The translations under genes were made by a program, and so were the position numbers. This document shows, piece after piece, positions 1 through 6,879 of a DNA stretch of 9,954 nucleotides; within the stretch, counting starts at the first letter, position 1; every line of letters begins with the position of its first letter. A model generated the notes under the pieces. The model worked only from the letters and a program-made list of their open reading frames with translations, searched no databases and was not told the origin of the DNA. This stretch comes from Gammaproteobacteria bacterium UBA2955 (GTDB taxonomy: Bacteria; Pseudomonadota; Gammaproteobacteria; Pseudomonadales; Azotimanducaceae), in assembly GCA_002348825.1 (NCBI GenBank), contig DEBN01000026.1, positions 1 through 9,954 on the forward strand. Reading direction: 5' to 3'.

Positions 1-13
1 CCCGCGCCTTAGT

Positions 14-895
14 TTAGGCTGTCGGCCTGCGTGGCGGCCACAACATCAGCAAAGGGGTCGCCTTTTTATACGCCTGATAGTCTGGATCGTGGCCCCAGGT
101 CTTGTTTGCCCGCGCCTCGAGCATGCGCGTGCCGCTAATCGCCGTCATCTGCAACAACACCCATAGCGGCGCGAACAAGGTCAATATTTGCCAGCCCGCC
201 AACGCTGGATAAGCCATTACTGCAATGCCCGCCCACAAGACAATTTCACCAAAGTAATTCGGATGCCGAGACCACGCCCACAGACCGCTTTGGATAAACC
301 GTTGAGCGTTTTCTGGCTCGGCGCGAAATGCGGTTTTTTGCCGATCCGCGACAACCTCAATCGCAAATCCAAATAACCAAATTCCCAGCCCAACAAAAAA
401 CAGCACATCCAGCTCAGCCGTTCTGGACGAAGTTACTGCGGCCAACGCGGCACAACTGGTGAGATAGACCCAAGAACCCTGCAGAGTCCAAGTCATAAAA
501 AAAGTTGGGAACGAATTGCGAATAGAATGAAAGCGCCTGTCACCACCCGCCTTTTTAATACGGAAATAAAGAAACGGGCCCAGTCGCAACGCCCAAACAA
601 TAATAGCCGCGGCGATAATAAGCGACCGCGGATCGTACGCGGCGCTTAACAATACAGCGGCAATAAATACCGTCATGTAGGTCAGACTGCCCGCTAGATC
701 AAAAAATTTTTCCGTGTGCGCAAGCCACGCGTGGATAAACAATAACCACTGCACGCCAAAGGCAAAGATTCCACACCAAACGAATACCGCGACGTCCGCG
801 TATTGTTTGCCCTGATCGGCGCCCGCTATGGACACGCCCCAAGCCAGCAGCAGCACTGCGGCCGAGCTAACAATTCCTATTATCCACTGCTGCAT
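14..895 (-). CDS. DUF1295 family membrane protein (steroid 5-alpha-reductase-like C-terminal domain)
   Basis: This is a 293-residue multi-pass membrane protein. Hydrophobic stretches lie near residues 4-24, 34-58, 70-86, 92-110, 140-155, 164-182, 216-234 and 236-252. The signature SRHPNYFGE at 209-217, preceded by SGLWAW, is the hallmark of DUF1295/steroid 5-alpha-reductase C-terminal proteins. In characterised relatives this region belongs to an NADPH-dependent reductase of enone or sterol substrates in the membrane. The actual substrate here is unknown. I chose the ATG at 895 because GAGGGAG stands just upstream, overlapping the TGA of the preceding gene. A longer reading frame opens at 967 but would overlap the GST gene by 61 bases. 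It is the last gene of a three-gene minus-strand unit, 11 bases after the GST gene. Family assignment is firm; function is inference. Confidence 0.9.
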   Translation of the reverse strand: MQQWIIGIVSSAAVLLLAWGVSIAGADQGKQYADVAVFVWCGIFAFGVQWLLFIHAWLAHTEKFFDLAGSLTYMTVFIAAVLLSAAYDPRSLIIAAAIIVWALRLGPFLYFRIKKAGGDRRFHSIRNSFPTFFMTWTLQGSWVYLTSCAALAAVTSSRTAELDVLFFVGLGIWLFGFAIEVVADRQKTAFRAEPENAQRFIQSGLWAWSRHPNYFGEIVLWAGIAVMAYPALAGWQILTLFAPLWVLLQMTAISGTRMLEARANKTWGHDPDYQAYKKATPLLMLWPPRRPTA

Positions 896-906
896 ATCTC
901 TCTCCC

Positions 907-1563
907 TCAGTTGGTAACGAACGACAGTTGTGGCGACCAGGCGACGCCCTCTGTGTCCTCCTGCCACGGTTTATATTTACCCATTATAGATGTGAACAGC
1001 TCATGCTCTAACCAAGCGTGGAGCCAGCGCTGTAAATTTTTATAAGGTGCGTTGCCAAACCAATCGCGGTCAACATGCGCGAACTGACGGACAAATGGCA
1101 ACAACGCCATGTCCAGTAACTGCGGCTCGGACCCGAGTAAATACACATGCTGTACGAGCATAGTATCCAACCTACGCAGCCATTCGGCGCACTGGTCCCG
1201 GAAATAGCTGGCCGGTAGTGTGCTGTCGCTGGAATGGTATTTGTAGCGATCTAATGGCGGCTTGAAGCGCCGATCAAAATCGTTGATAAGTGCGCACTGA
1301 TCCGCAACCCCGCCCCCCAATGCGCATGTATGTGGAGCATGACGAAGCAATGCCCACAACATAATGTCCAAACTTTCGTCGAGTACACCCTCTTGTTCAG
1401 AAATCAAAACCGGCACCGTGGCCTTAGGCGATACCGCAAGCATCGACGGTGGTTTGTCCCGCAAAAGCACTTCGCGCAGTTCTACCCCAACGCCACACCA
1501 CGCCAGCGCCATGCGCGCGCGCATGGCGTAAGGGCAGCGTCGAAAGCTGTACAAAACCGCCAT
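907..1563 (-). CDS. Glutathione S-transferase family protein
   Basis: The product is a 218-residue soluble protein with an N-terminal thioredoxin-like domain and an all-helical C-terminal domain, the usual size and order for cytosolic GSTs. The N-terminus carries CPYAMRAR at residues 10-17. This places a cysteine where glutaredoxin-2-like and omega-type GSTs have their catalytic thiol. TVPVL at 49-53 provides the expected cis-proline loop, and DES at 62-64 fits the glutathione gamma-glutamyl-binding element. With an active-site cysteine it is more likely a thiol transferase or reductase than a conjugating enzyme; that is inference. It starts three bases after the TAA of the GFA-family gene with only a weak ribosome-binding site, so translational coupling is likely. 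It is followed closely by the DUF1295 gene. The physiological substrate cannot be read from the sequence. Confidence 0.9.
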   Translation of the reverse strand: MAVLYSFRRCPYAMRARMALAWCGVGVELREVLLRDKPPSMLAVSPKATVPVLISEQEGVLDESLDIMLWALLRHAPHTCALGGGVADQCALINDFDRRFKPPLDRYKYHSSDSTLPASYFRDQCAEWLRRLDTMLVQHVYLLGSEPQLLDMALLPFVRQFAHVDRDWFGNAPYKNLQRWLHAWLEHELFTSIMGKYKPWQEDTEGVAWSPQLSFVTN

Positions 1564-1566
1564 CTT

Positions 1567-1977
1567 TTATTGCTTAGGCTTGCCCGGCAGCGCGTTAAAT
1601 TCAGTCACCCAGGGCAGCCGCGAATCGCACCATACTTGAAATTTCGGCACAAATTCAGCGGCCTCAGCAAGCACTCCGGTACGCAGTCCCAACGATCGTG
1701 CGGTGCGGCCACCGGCCTCCGAAGTCGCGTAAATGTGCGACCCGCATCGATTGCAAAATCCAAGTTCACGGCCGTTACCGCTGTCACCGACCTTGTGGTA
1801 AATCGTCAGCTCGCCGCTGAGCAATTCAAAGCTGGCTTCGTCAGACGCAACAATGCTGCGGTAGGGGCCGCCCGACATCACTTGGCAGTCACGGCAATGG
1901 CACACCACTGTGCGTTCGGGCTCAGCTTCGCTGGTAAACGTAATATGTCCACAATGGCAACTGCCGTGTACGCGCAT
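1567..1977 (-). CDS. GFA/CENP-V family zinc protein
   Basis: This 136-residue protein belongs to the GFA family, named after glutathione-dependent formaldehyde-activating enzyme. All cysteines of the two zinc sites are visible: CHC at 7-9 together with CNRC at 75-78 for the structural zinc, and CHCRDC at 26-31 for the second zinc. The formaldehyde-activating role of the prototype has been questioned, and most family members have no proven reaction, so only a fold-level call is justified. The ATG at 1977 is preceded by GGGGAA at a suitable distance. It is the first gene of a minus-strand unit with the GST and DUF1295 genes. Its neighbour being a GST is at least consistent with glutathione-linked chemistry. 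It faces the DUF35 gene across a divergent control region. Confidence 0.92.
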   Translation of the reverse strand: MRVHGSCHCGHITFTSEAEPERTVVCHCRDCQVMSGGPYRSIVASDEASFELLSGELTIYHKVGDSGNGRELGFCNRCGSHIYATSEAGGRTARSLGLRTGVLAEAAEFVPKFQVWCDSRLPWVTEFNALPGKPKQ

Positions 1978-2084
1978 GCGTATTCCCCATTCGTTATCTG
2001 TCTGGCGTTGACCATAGCAAGCCGCTGAGGCTTGGTCATCTCCGCCTGATCCGACATACTAAAAGTTTACGTAGGGAGCACAAC
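1978..2084. promoter_or_regulatory. Divergent control region with inverted repeat and sigma70-like promoter
   Basis: This gap separates the GFA-family gene (minus) from the DUF35 gene (plus). On the plus strand TTGGTC at 2032-2037 and CATACT at 2055-2060 are 17 bases apart, a fair sigma70-type pair 25 bases before the ATG at 2085. The DUF35 gene also has a good ribosome-binding site, GGGAG, seven bases before its start. Overlapping the -35 element is an inverted repeat: TGACC (2009-2013) with GGTCA (2034-2038), and inside it CAAGCC (2018-2023) with GGCTTG (2029-2034). The two sets of arms are offset by a few bases. A repressor operator would explain the position, but no regulator gene is in the window. 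On the minus strand TTGCTA and GATAAC, 16 bases apart, are a weaker promoter candidate. Confidence 0.4.
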
Positions 2085-2501
2085 ATGACTGAATCTCTTC
2101 GCACTTTACCTGTGCCCACGCCTGAAACTCAGCATTTTTGGGACGGCACCCGCGATGGCGAATTACGTTTGCAGCAATGCTCGGATTGCCAACACACCTA
2201 CTTCCCGCCGCGACCGTTCTGCCCACAATGCAGCAGTCGCGACGTGCGCATTTTAGTCGCCAGTGGTCGCGGCACGCTTGAGAGCTACGTGATCAACCAC
2301 CGCCCACATAAAGCCTTTGATGGCCCCTACGCTATCGCATTGGTGGCGCTGGAAGAGGGACCGCGCATGATGTCGAATATTGTCGGTTGCGAACAGACAC
2401 CGGAGGCGCTGCAACTCGACATGCCCCTGCAGGTTACTTTCGAAGACACGGGTAGTGACATTCACTTGCCCATGTTTACCCCAACCGGAGCATCATCATG
2501 A
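2085..2501 (+). CDS. DUF35 zinc-ribbon/OB-fold acyl-CoA-associated protein
   Basis: The 138-residue product has the standard DUF35 layout. An N-terminal helix containing FWDG leads into a rubredoxin-like zinc ribbon with CxxC pairs at C32/C35 and C46/C49, then an OB-fold to about residue 130. Members usually act as the partner of a thiolase-fold enzyme. Known examples include ChsH2 DUF35 with the Ltp2 aldolase in bacterial steroid side-chain breakdown, and the archaeal thiolase-HMG-CoA synthase complexes. The partner here is the next gene, whose ATG overlaps this stop codon as ATGA at 2498-2501. This implies coupled translation and a stoichiometric complex. The start is supported by GGGAG seven bases upstream. 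Family and partnership are strongly supported; the acyl-CoA substrate is unknown. Confidence 0.93.
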   Translation: MTESLRTLPVPTPETQHFWDGTRDGELRLQQCSDCQHTYFPPRPFCPQCSSRDVRILVASGRGTLESYVINHRPHKAFDGPYAIALVALEEGPRMMSNIVGCEQTPEALQLDMPLQVTFEDTGSDIHLPMFTPTGASS

Positions 2502-3634
2502 CGGGGGTGGCGGTCGTTGGTGCAGCCGAGACCACCCAACTCGGTAAAATTCCCGACTTAAGCCAGATCCAATTGCACGCCGACGCCGCGCTAAATGCCA
2601 TGGCCGACGCTGGGTTGAAGGCCAAGGACATTGACGGCATCGCCACCGCCGGGAGTCGGCCCACAGATCTCGCGCATTATCTGGGCATAACGCCCACCTG
2701 GGTCGACGGTACTGCGGTCGGCGGTTGCTCATTTATGTTACACGTGCGGCATGCGGTTGCTGCGCTGAACAGCGGTCAGTGTTCTACTGTGCTCATCACC
2801 CACGGTGAGAGCGGTCGGTCTGGCATCGGTCGAGAGGGCTTTGCCCGCGCGCCTGCGTCCTTAAGCGGCCAGTTCGAAATGCCCTATGGCCCCATGGGCC
2901 CGCCCACGTTGTTCACATTGCCGGTGCTACGTTACATGAAAGACTACGGTATGCGCCCCGAGCAACTGGCGATGGTCGCTGTAGTTCAGCGCCAATGGGC
3001 GAGCATGAACCCTCGCGCCAGTTTCCAAGAACTCATCACCGTCGAGGATGTATTGGCCTCAAAAATGATCGCCTACCCGTTCCATCTGTTGGAATGTTGC
3101 TTGGTAACGGACGGCGGCGGGGCGCTAATTCTAACCCGAGCGGATCGCGCTGAGGATTTCCCGCAACCGCCGGTATACATCTCAGGTACAGGGGAAAGTG
3201 TGGAAACGCCGATGATCAGCCAAATGCAGGACCTGACCTCATCTCGGGCCTTTTCCGTCGCTGGACCGGCGGCGATGGCCGACGCAAAAATAACCCATAG
3301 CGACGTGGATCATCTGATGGTCTATGACGCCTTCGCGCACCTGCCTATTTACGGGCTGGAGGACTTAGGGTTCTGCAAACGCGGCGAAGCGCCCGACTTC
3401 ATCTGGGCACAAAACACCGCGCCCGGCGGCAGCCTGCCAATGAACACAAACGGCGGCGGCTTGTCTTATATGCACTCCGGCATGTACGGCATGTATGCAA
3501 TGCAGGAGAGTGTGCGTCAGATTCGAGGGACCGCAGCTGCGCAAGTGAACGATGTAAACATTTCATTGTGTCTTGGCGTGGGCGGCATGTTTGGCGCGGC
3601 TGGCTGTGTGGTTTTTGCCAAAGAACCGGGGTAG
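2498..3634 (+). CDS. SCP2-type thiolase-like protein (lipid-transfer/acetyl-CoA acetyltransferase family)
   Basis: This is a full-length thiolase-fold protein of 378 residues. NTNGGGLSYMHSG at 316-328 supplies the conserved His326, and CLGVGG at 358-363 matches the C-terminal CxGGGxG catalytic loop. At the usual nucleophile position the sequence reads VGGCSF (74-79). Counted from the following conserved glycine (Gly93), Cys77 falls one residue off the classical thiolase cysteine, so it may or may not be the nucleophile. Ltp2-type relatives lack that cysteine and act as retro-aldolases on steroid-type side chains. Translation is coupled to the DUF35 gene by ATGA, with GGAG inside that gene's 3' end. 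A DUF35-thiolase complex acting on an acyl-CoA is very likely. Whether it performs thiolysis, condensation or aldol cleavage is open. Confidence 0.92.
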   Translation: MTGVAVVGAAETTQLGKIPDLSQIQLHADAALNAMADAGLKAKDIDGIATAGSRPTDLAHYLGITPTWVDGTAVGGCSFMLHVRHAVAALNSGQCSTVLITHGESGRSGIGREGFARAPASLSGQFEMPYGPMGPPTLFTLPVLRYMKDYGMRPEQLAMVAVVQRQWASMNPRASFQELITVEDVLASKMIAYPFHLLECCLVTDGGGALILTRADRAEDFPQPPVYISGTGESVETPMISQMQDLTSSRAFSVAGPAAMADAKITHSDVDHLMVYDAFAHLPIYGLEDLGFCKRGEAPDFIWAQNTAPGGSLPMNTNGGGLSYMHSGMYGMYAMQESVRQIRGTAAAQVNDVNISLCLGVGGMFGAAGCVVFAKEPG

Positions 3635-3635
3635 A

Positions 3636-3663
3636 AGCGGTAGCGCGCGCTTTGCCTGCCGCT
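3636..3663 (+). terminator. Hairpin just after the thiolase-like gene
   Basis: AGCGGTAG at 3636-3643 can pair with CTGCCGCT at 3656-3663, giving eight pairs including one G-U. The 12-base loop contains the self-complementary AGCGCGCGCT stretch. The hairpin begins two bases after the TAG stop. There is no T-tract after it, so it is not a textbook intrinsic terminator; it may stabilise the 3' end or assist Rho-dependent ending. The remainder of the gap to 3791, between two convergent genes, shows no gene that I can support. Confidence 0.3.
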
Positions 3664-3791
3664 ATGCGCCACTTTCATGCGACGAATATTTTATGCTCGG
3701 TATGGCCAGCCCGAACGGACCTAGCGCCTTTGCACAAAGACCGCAATTATGTACCGCGCTGGCCGGCACGCCTCGAGCCTCGCTCTTGTGA

Positions 3792-4772
3792 TCAAGCCAC
3801 CCGATAGCGCTCAATCTGAATGTCTTCGACACCGTAGTCCGCAAAATTATCGGTAACTCGACCGCGAATATATTGCTGCCACGAAAACGCCTCGTAGCGT
3901 GGGGACTCGTGGTCCGCCACCCAAGGCTGGATCATCGCATCGACTTTCGGCTGAAAGAAAAATGGCACACTGTAGCGACCCGCTGCAGAGCGAACCGGTA
4001 GCACGCGATGACAACCCGCAATGCAACGGTCATTACTCCATACCTGCAACACATCGCCTATGTTGACAACAATCGTGCCAGGCTTTGGCGCCACGTCCAC
4101 CCATCCGTAACGTTTCGATCGCGCCTGTAAGCCGCCGTGATCGTCTTGCAACAACAACGTAATCGCCCCGGGATCAGTGTGATGGTGCAGGGCCATGTCT
4201 CCCAGCGGCGCTAGCTCATCACGCTCCTGCAACGCCACCGGATCTTCTGCGGGGTAGTAATTTAGTCGCGCTGCACTGGTGTGACTGAGTCCAAAGTTGT
4301 CAGCGACAGTGCTGCGAGCAGCCGTTTCCGGTAACCCAAGAGCCATCAGCACCATTGCCATCACCTGCTCCGACATCTCGGTAAATGCACTGAAGAAGTT
4401 CGCGAGCACCGGGCGTAATTGCTCAGGCTTCGCTGGCCAGCGACTGTGACGCAGCGGATTCTTCGAAATATGCCCACCGGTTTTAAAGTCGAATACTTCC
4501 TTTAAATCGCGGCGCTGCTTCGTCAGCTCCCGGTCGTAGTAGCCTAACGGGTTACTTTCGTTTCTATATACGCTGCGTTTCATCGCCGACGGTTGCGCAA
4601 AGAAGCTTTCGGCCTGAGCAAACACCTGAGCGACCAGTTCATCGCGCCCATGCCCAACTAGCAGAAAAAAACCATGGTCTTCGCACGCCTGAGCTAATGC
4701 GCGCTGATCGATTGCGCTGACGCCACCAGCTAAAAAATCTGCCAAATTTATAGATGGAATTTGCTCTTGCAT
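3792..4772 (-). CDS. Isopenicillin N synthase-type Fe(II)/2-oxoglutarate-dependent oxygenase
   Basis: The product is a 326-residue cytosolic oxygenase of the IPNS/2OG family. The iron-binding facial triad is complete: His198 and Asp200 in HTD, and His255 in CHRVLP. Arg266 and Ser268 in RYS form the R-x-S motif that anchors the 2-oxoglutarate carboxylate. The N-terminal half (IPSINLADF, HGFFLLVGHG) is the typical DIOX_N domain. The retained R-x-S motif favours a 2-oxoglutarate-dependent hydroxylase or desaturase over a true IPNS; the substrate is unknown. I start it at the ATG at 4772 because AGGA, overlapping the upstream TAG, is six bases before it. A longer frame from 4802 would run into the methyltransferase gene. 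The two genes are eight bases apart and probably form one operon. No biosynthetic cluster genes surround it, so a stand-alone catabolic or modification role is likelier. Confidence 0.9.
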   Translation of the reverse strand: MQEQIPSINLADFLAGGVSAIDQRALAQACEDHGFFLLVGHGRDELVAQVFAQAESFFAQPSAMKRSVYRNESNPLGYYDRELTKQRRDLKEVFDFKTGGHISKNPLRHSRWPAKPEQLRPVLANFFSAFTEMSEQVMAMVLMALGLPETAARSTVADNFGLSHTSAARLNYYPAEDPVALQERDELAPLGDMALHHHTDPGAITLLLQDDHGGLQARSKRYGWVDVAPKPGTIVVNIGDVLQVWSNDRCIAGCHRVLPVRSAAGRYSVPFFFQPKVDAMIQPWVADHESPRYEAFSWQQYIRGRVTDNFADYGVEDIQIERYRVA

Positions 4773-4780
4773 GGTTGTTC

Positions 4781-5401
4781 CTATTTCTGCCGTCGCACCC
4801 ATAAGCGCGACAGCGCGGCCTGACTGCCGTCTGGTTCTTCGACAATTCCCTCGAATTCTTCGATGATTTCCAAAAACTGCCCACTTTTCAATAGTGCCTC
4901 TCTCAGCGACTTTGGCGCTACCCGAAAAGCGGGATTTGCGGGGCCACTGACTCTCTCAGGCCCCGACCATTGCAGATGCTCCTCCACCAACAATTGTCCG
5001 CCAACTGCTAAATGATCGACTAACGTCGGTAACAATGACGACGCCACAAAGCGAAACAACAAAATCAGGCCGTATTGGTGCGGGGGCTGCCACGCGACGG
5101 CGGCAGAATCCTGCACGTTCCGACAGCACCAGTTAACCGTCACGCCTTTGCGTATTGCTTCCTGTGCGGCTTGTGCAAGCGCCGCCGGCGAGACATCCAC
5201 CGCATCCACGATAAATCCATGCTGCGCCGCATAAATGCTATTGCGTCCGCGCCCGCATGCAACATCGAGCGCGCGCATGGCTGTTTGCTGCACCGAAATT
5301 TTCGCCATGCAGCGCTGCAAATAAGCACTCGGCCAGTAGCGCTTCGCGTAGGCACCCTGGCGGTACCGAGCATCCCAAAGCTGTCGATCTGATAATGACA
5401 C
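4781..5401 (-). CDS. Class I SAM-dependent methyltransferase (TehB-like)
   Basis: This 206-residue protein has a Rossmann-type methyltransferase core. Motif I reads LDVACGRGRN at 45-54, and the acidic residue that binds the SAM ribose is Asp69 in VDVSP. LAVGGQLLVEEH around 131-142 is the usual beta-strand five region. The opening WDARY at residues 9-13, followed by PSAYL at 24-28, is typical of the broad group annotated as tellurite-resistance-like or thiopurine-like small-molecule methyltransferases. The start is GTG at 5401, preceded by GGGG at about six bases; there is no ATG start nearby in frame. It is the first gene of a two-gene unit with the Fe(II) oxygenase. The acceptor substrate is not evident and the TehB resemblance should not be read as proof of tellurite methylation. 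Confidence 0.87.
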   Translation of the reverse strand: MSLSDRQLWDARYRQGAYAKRYWPSAYLQRCMAKISVQQTAMRALDVACGRGRNSIYAAQHGFIVDAVDVSPAALAQAAQEAIRKGVTVNWCCRNVQDSAAVAWQPPHQYGLILLFRFVASSLLPTLVDHLAVGGQLLVEEHLQWSGPERVSGPANPAFRVAPKSLREALLKSGQFLEIIEEFEGIVEEPDGSQAALSRLWVRRQK

Positions 5402-5493
5402 CGCGCACCCCGGTTATATCGCTAGACCAGTCTCGTCCTTGCCTTGAGGATAACGAAAGGCTAGGTTAAGCGCCCAATAATTCTGTCGAGGCC
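5402..5493. promoter_or_regulatory. Divergent intergenic region, methyltransferase and MerC genes
   Basis: This 92-base gap must hold the promoters of two divergent units. I see only weak elements: on the plus strand TTGCCT followed 17 bases later by TAGGTT, and on the minus strand a GATATAAC stretch without a clear -35. A short palindrome AGAC-CA-GTCT lies at 5424-5433. No MerR-type or Zur-type dyad is recognisable, so metal control of the MerC gene is not supported by this sequence. Confidence 0.3.
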
Positions 5494-5892
5494 ATGTCAG
5501 TAGCCAACCCACAGCCACACCACTATCTGGACCGTGCCGCTATGTGGTTATCGGGTTTCTGCTTAGCCCATTGTCTCGCTTTACCGATCGCGTTACTGCT
5601 GGCACCCACTTTAAGTCAATGGCTTGAAGCGACGGAGACCACCGTTCATTGGATCCTATTCGGTGTCGCTATACCCATTAGTGCGGTCGCTTTGCTTCGC
5701 GGCTATCGACGTTTGGGCAGCGCGTTTACCCTGGTGCTCGGGGGCATAGGTTTACTCCTGATGCTGTTAGCCGTGAGTCACCTTCTGGGTCGAGAGTTTG
5801 AAGTCGCGCTTACCGTAATCGGCGTTATCGCCGTGCTGATTGCGCATCTGCGTAACCTGCTCGGGCATCAAGCGCTGCACGACAACACCTAA
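5494..5892 (+). CDS. MerC domain-containing inner-membrane protein
   Basis: This 132-residue, almost wholly hydrophobic protein has four predicted membrane segments, near residues 17-39, 50-68, 77-98 and 104-120. The first contains CLAHCLALP, with Cys23 and Cys27, the MerC-family thiol motif. In Tn21 MerC a vicinal cysteine pair in the first helix takes part in Hg(II) uptake. The second, C-terminal cysteine pair of that protein is absent here; two histidines (125 and 129) lie in the tail instead. Chromosomal MerC-domain proteins without other mer genes are common and mostly uncharacterised, so mercury transport is only a possibility. The ribosome-binding site (GAGG) is very close to the ATG. 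A later ATG at residue 17 would remove the conserved DRAA start of helix one, so the first ATG is preferred. It is followed 27 bases later by cysteine synthase. Confidence 0.85.
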   Translation: MSVANPQPHHYLDRAAMWLSGFCLAHCLALPIALLLAPTLSQWLEATETTVHWILFGVAIPISAVALLRGYRRLGSAFTLVLGGIGLLLMLLAVSHLLGREFEVALTVIGVIAVLIAHLRNLLGHQALHDNT

Positions 5893-5919
5893 CAACTGTA
5901 ATAACTTTATGGAGTCCTT

Positions 5920-6873
5920 ATGAGATACGACAATATTCTGCAGACAATAGGCAATACGCCCGTCGTTAAACTGAATCGCATCGCACCCTCCCACGTTGAC
6001 ATGTACGTTAAGGTCGAGTCATTTAATCCTATGGCGTCGGTCAAAGACCGGCTTGCGTACGCGATTATTAAAGACGCGCGAGACAGCGGCGCTCTGCAGC
6101 CGGGGCAAACAGTTATTGAAGCCACGTCTGGCAATACCGGTATCGCATTAGCCATGGTATGCGCGGTACTAGGCCATCCCTTCGTTGCGACCATGGTCGA
6201 AACATTCTCCATAGAACGGCGCAAAGTCATGCGCGCTTTAGGCGCCAAGGTCATTCTAACGCCAGCCGCAGAGCGCGGCAGCGGCATGGTCCGCAAGGCA
6301 GAGGAGTTGGCTCAACAGCACGGTTGGTTCCTCGCTCGGCAGTTCCAGAATCCAGCAAATCCGGCCTATCACGCGAGTACGACTGGCCCGGAGATCTTGC
6401 GCGATTTTGCCGGCGACCGGCTAGACTACTGGATCACCGGATGGGGCACCGGCGGCACTCTGTCCGGCGCTGGACGGACGCTCAAAGCGGCGCGCCCGAA
6501 TCTAAAAATCGTGGCGGCTGAGCCTGAACAGGCGGCTCTGTTGTCAGGCGGAGAATGGTCTCCACACAAAATCCAAGGCTGGACGCCCGACTTTATTCCG
6601 GAAGTTTTAGATCGCGAAATCGTCGACCAAATCGTACCTGTGAACGAAGACGAATCTATGCAGTGTTCACTGCGTCTGGGTCAGGAAGAGGGCATATTCG
6701 TCGGCATTTCAGCGGGCGGCACATTGAATGCAGCGCTAAAAATTGCTGAAGATGCTGAAGCCGGAAGCGTCATTTTGACCATGCTCGCCGATACCGCGGA
6801 GCGCTATATCTCCACACCGTTGTTCGCCCACATTAACGAAGGCTCGGACGACGATTGGCTTGCAAGCCTCTGA
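5920..6873 (+). CDS. Cysteine synthase (O-acetylserine sulfhydrylase, CysK-type)
   Basis: This 317-residue fold-type II PLP enzyme makes cysteine from O-acetylserine and sulfide in the cytoplasm. Lys42 in SVKDR is the Schiff-base lysine. SGNTG at 70-74 binds the substrate carboxylate, and GWGTGGT at 174-180 holds the PLP phosphate. GISAGG at 262-267 and DTAERYIST at 291-299 complete the active site, with Thr292 aligned to the residue that contacts the pyridine nitrogen. ERRKVMRALGA at 99-109 also fits the cysteine synthase family. The overall motifs look closer to CysK than to CysM, but I would not assign the symbol without a tree. Cystathionine beta-synthase-like activity is the main alternative. 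GGAG stands upstream of the ATG. It is probably co-transcribed with the MerC gene and ends six bases from the convergent acyl-CoA dehydrogenase-like gene. Confidence 0.93.
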   Translation: MRYDNILQTIGNTPVVKLNRIAPSHVDMYVKVESFNPMASVKDRLAYAIIKDARDSGALQPGQTVIEATSGNTGIALAMVCAVLGHPFVATMVETFSIERRKVMRALGAKVILTPAAERGSGMVRKAEELAQQHGWFLARQFQNPANPAYHASTTGPEILRDFAGDRLDYWITGWGTGGTLSGAGRTLKAARPNLKIVAAEPEQAALLSGGEWSPHKIQGWTPDFIPEVLDREIVDQIVPVNEDESMQCSLRLGQEEGIFVGISAGGTLNAALKIAEDAEAGSVILTMLADTAERYISTPLFAHINEGSDDDWLASL

Positions 6874-6879
6874 GCTGCG

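Noticed and set aside
896..967. Upstream start that would extend the DUF1295 protein by 24 residues
   Set aside because: It would overlap the GST gene; the added residues are Arg/Gly-rich, and the ATG at 895 has a strong GAGGGAG ribosome-binding site and begins directly at the first membrane segment.
1330..2028. 232-codon open frame on the plus strand
   Set aside because: It is antisense to the GST and GFA genes, has Arg/His/Ala-rich composition with no domain, and both opposite genes show complete family motifs.
3792..4772. True isopenicillin N synthase of a beta-lactam cluster
   Set aside because: No peptide synthetase or other beta-lactam genes are near. IPNS-type oxygenases of unknown substrate are widespread in proteobacteria.
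4773..4802. Upstream start for the Fe(II) oxygenase
   Set aside because: It lies inside the methyltransferase gene; the ATG at 4772 has AGGA at the right distance and starts next to the conserved IPSINL segment.
5075..5392. 105-codon plus-strand frame
   Set aside because: It is antisense to the methyltransferase, whose SAM-binding motif is clear.
5494..5892. Part of a mercury resistance operon
   Set aside because: No merR, merT, merP or merA is nearby, there is no MerR-type dyad upstream, and the neighbour is a cysteine synthase.
5907..6296. 129-codon minus-strand frame
   Set aside because: It is the shadow of cysteine synthase, whose catalytic motifs are intact in the plus frame.
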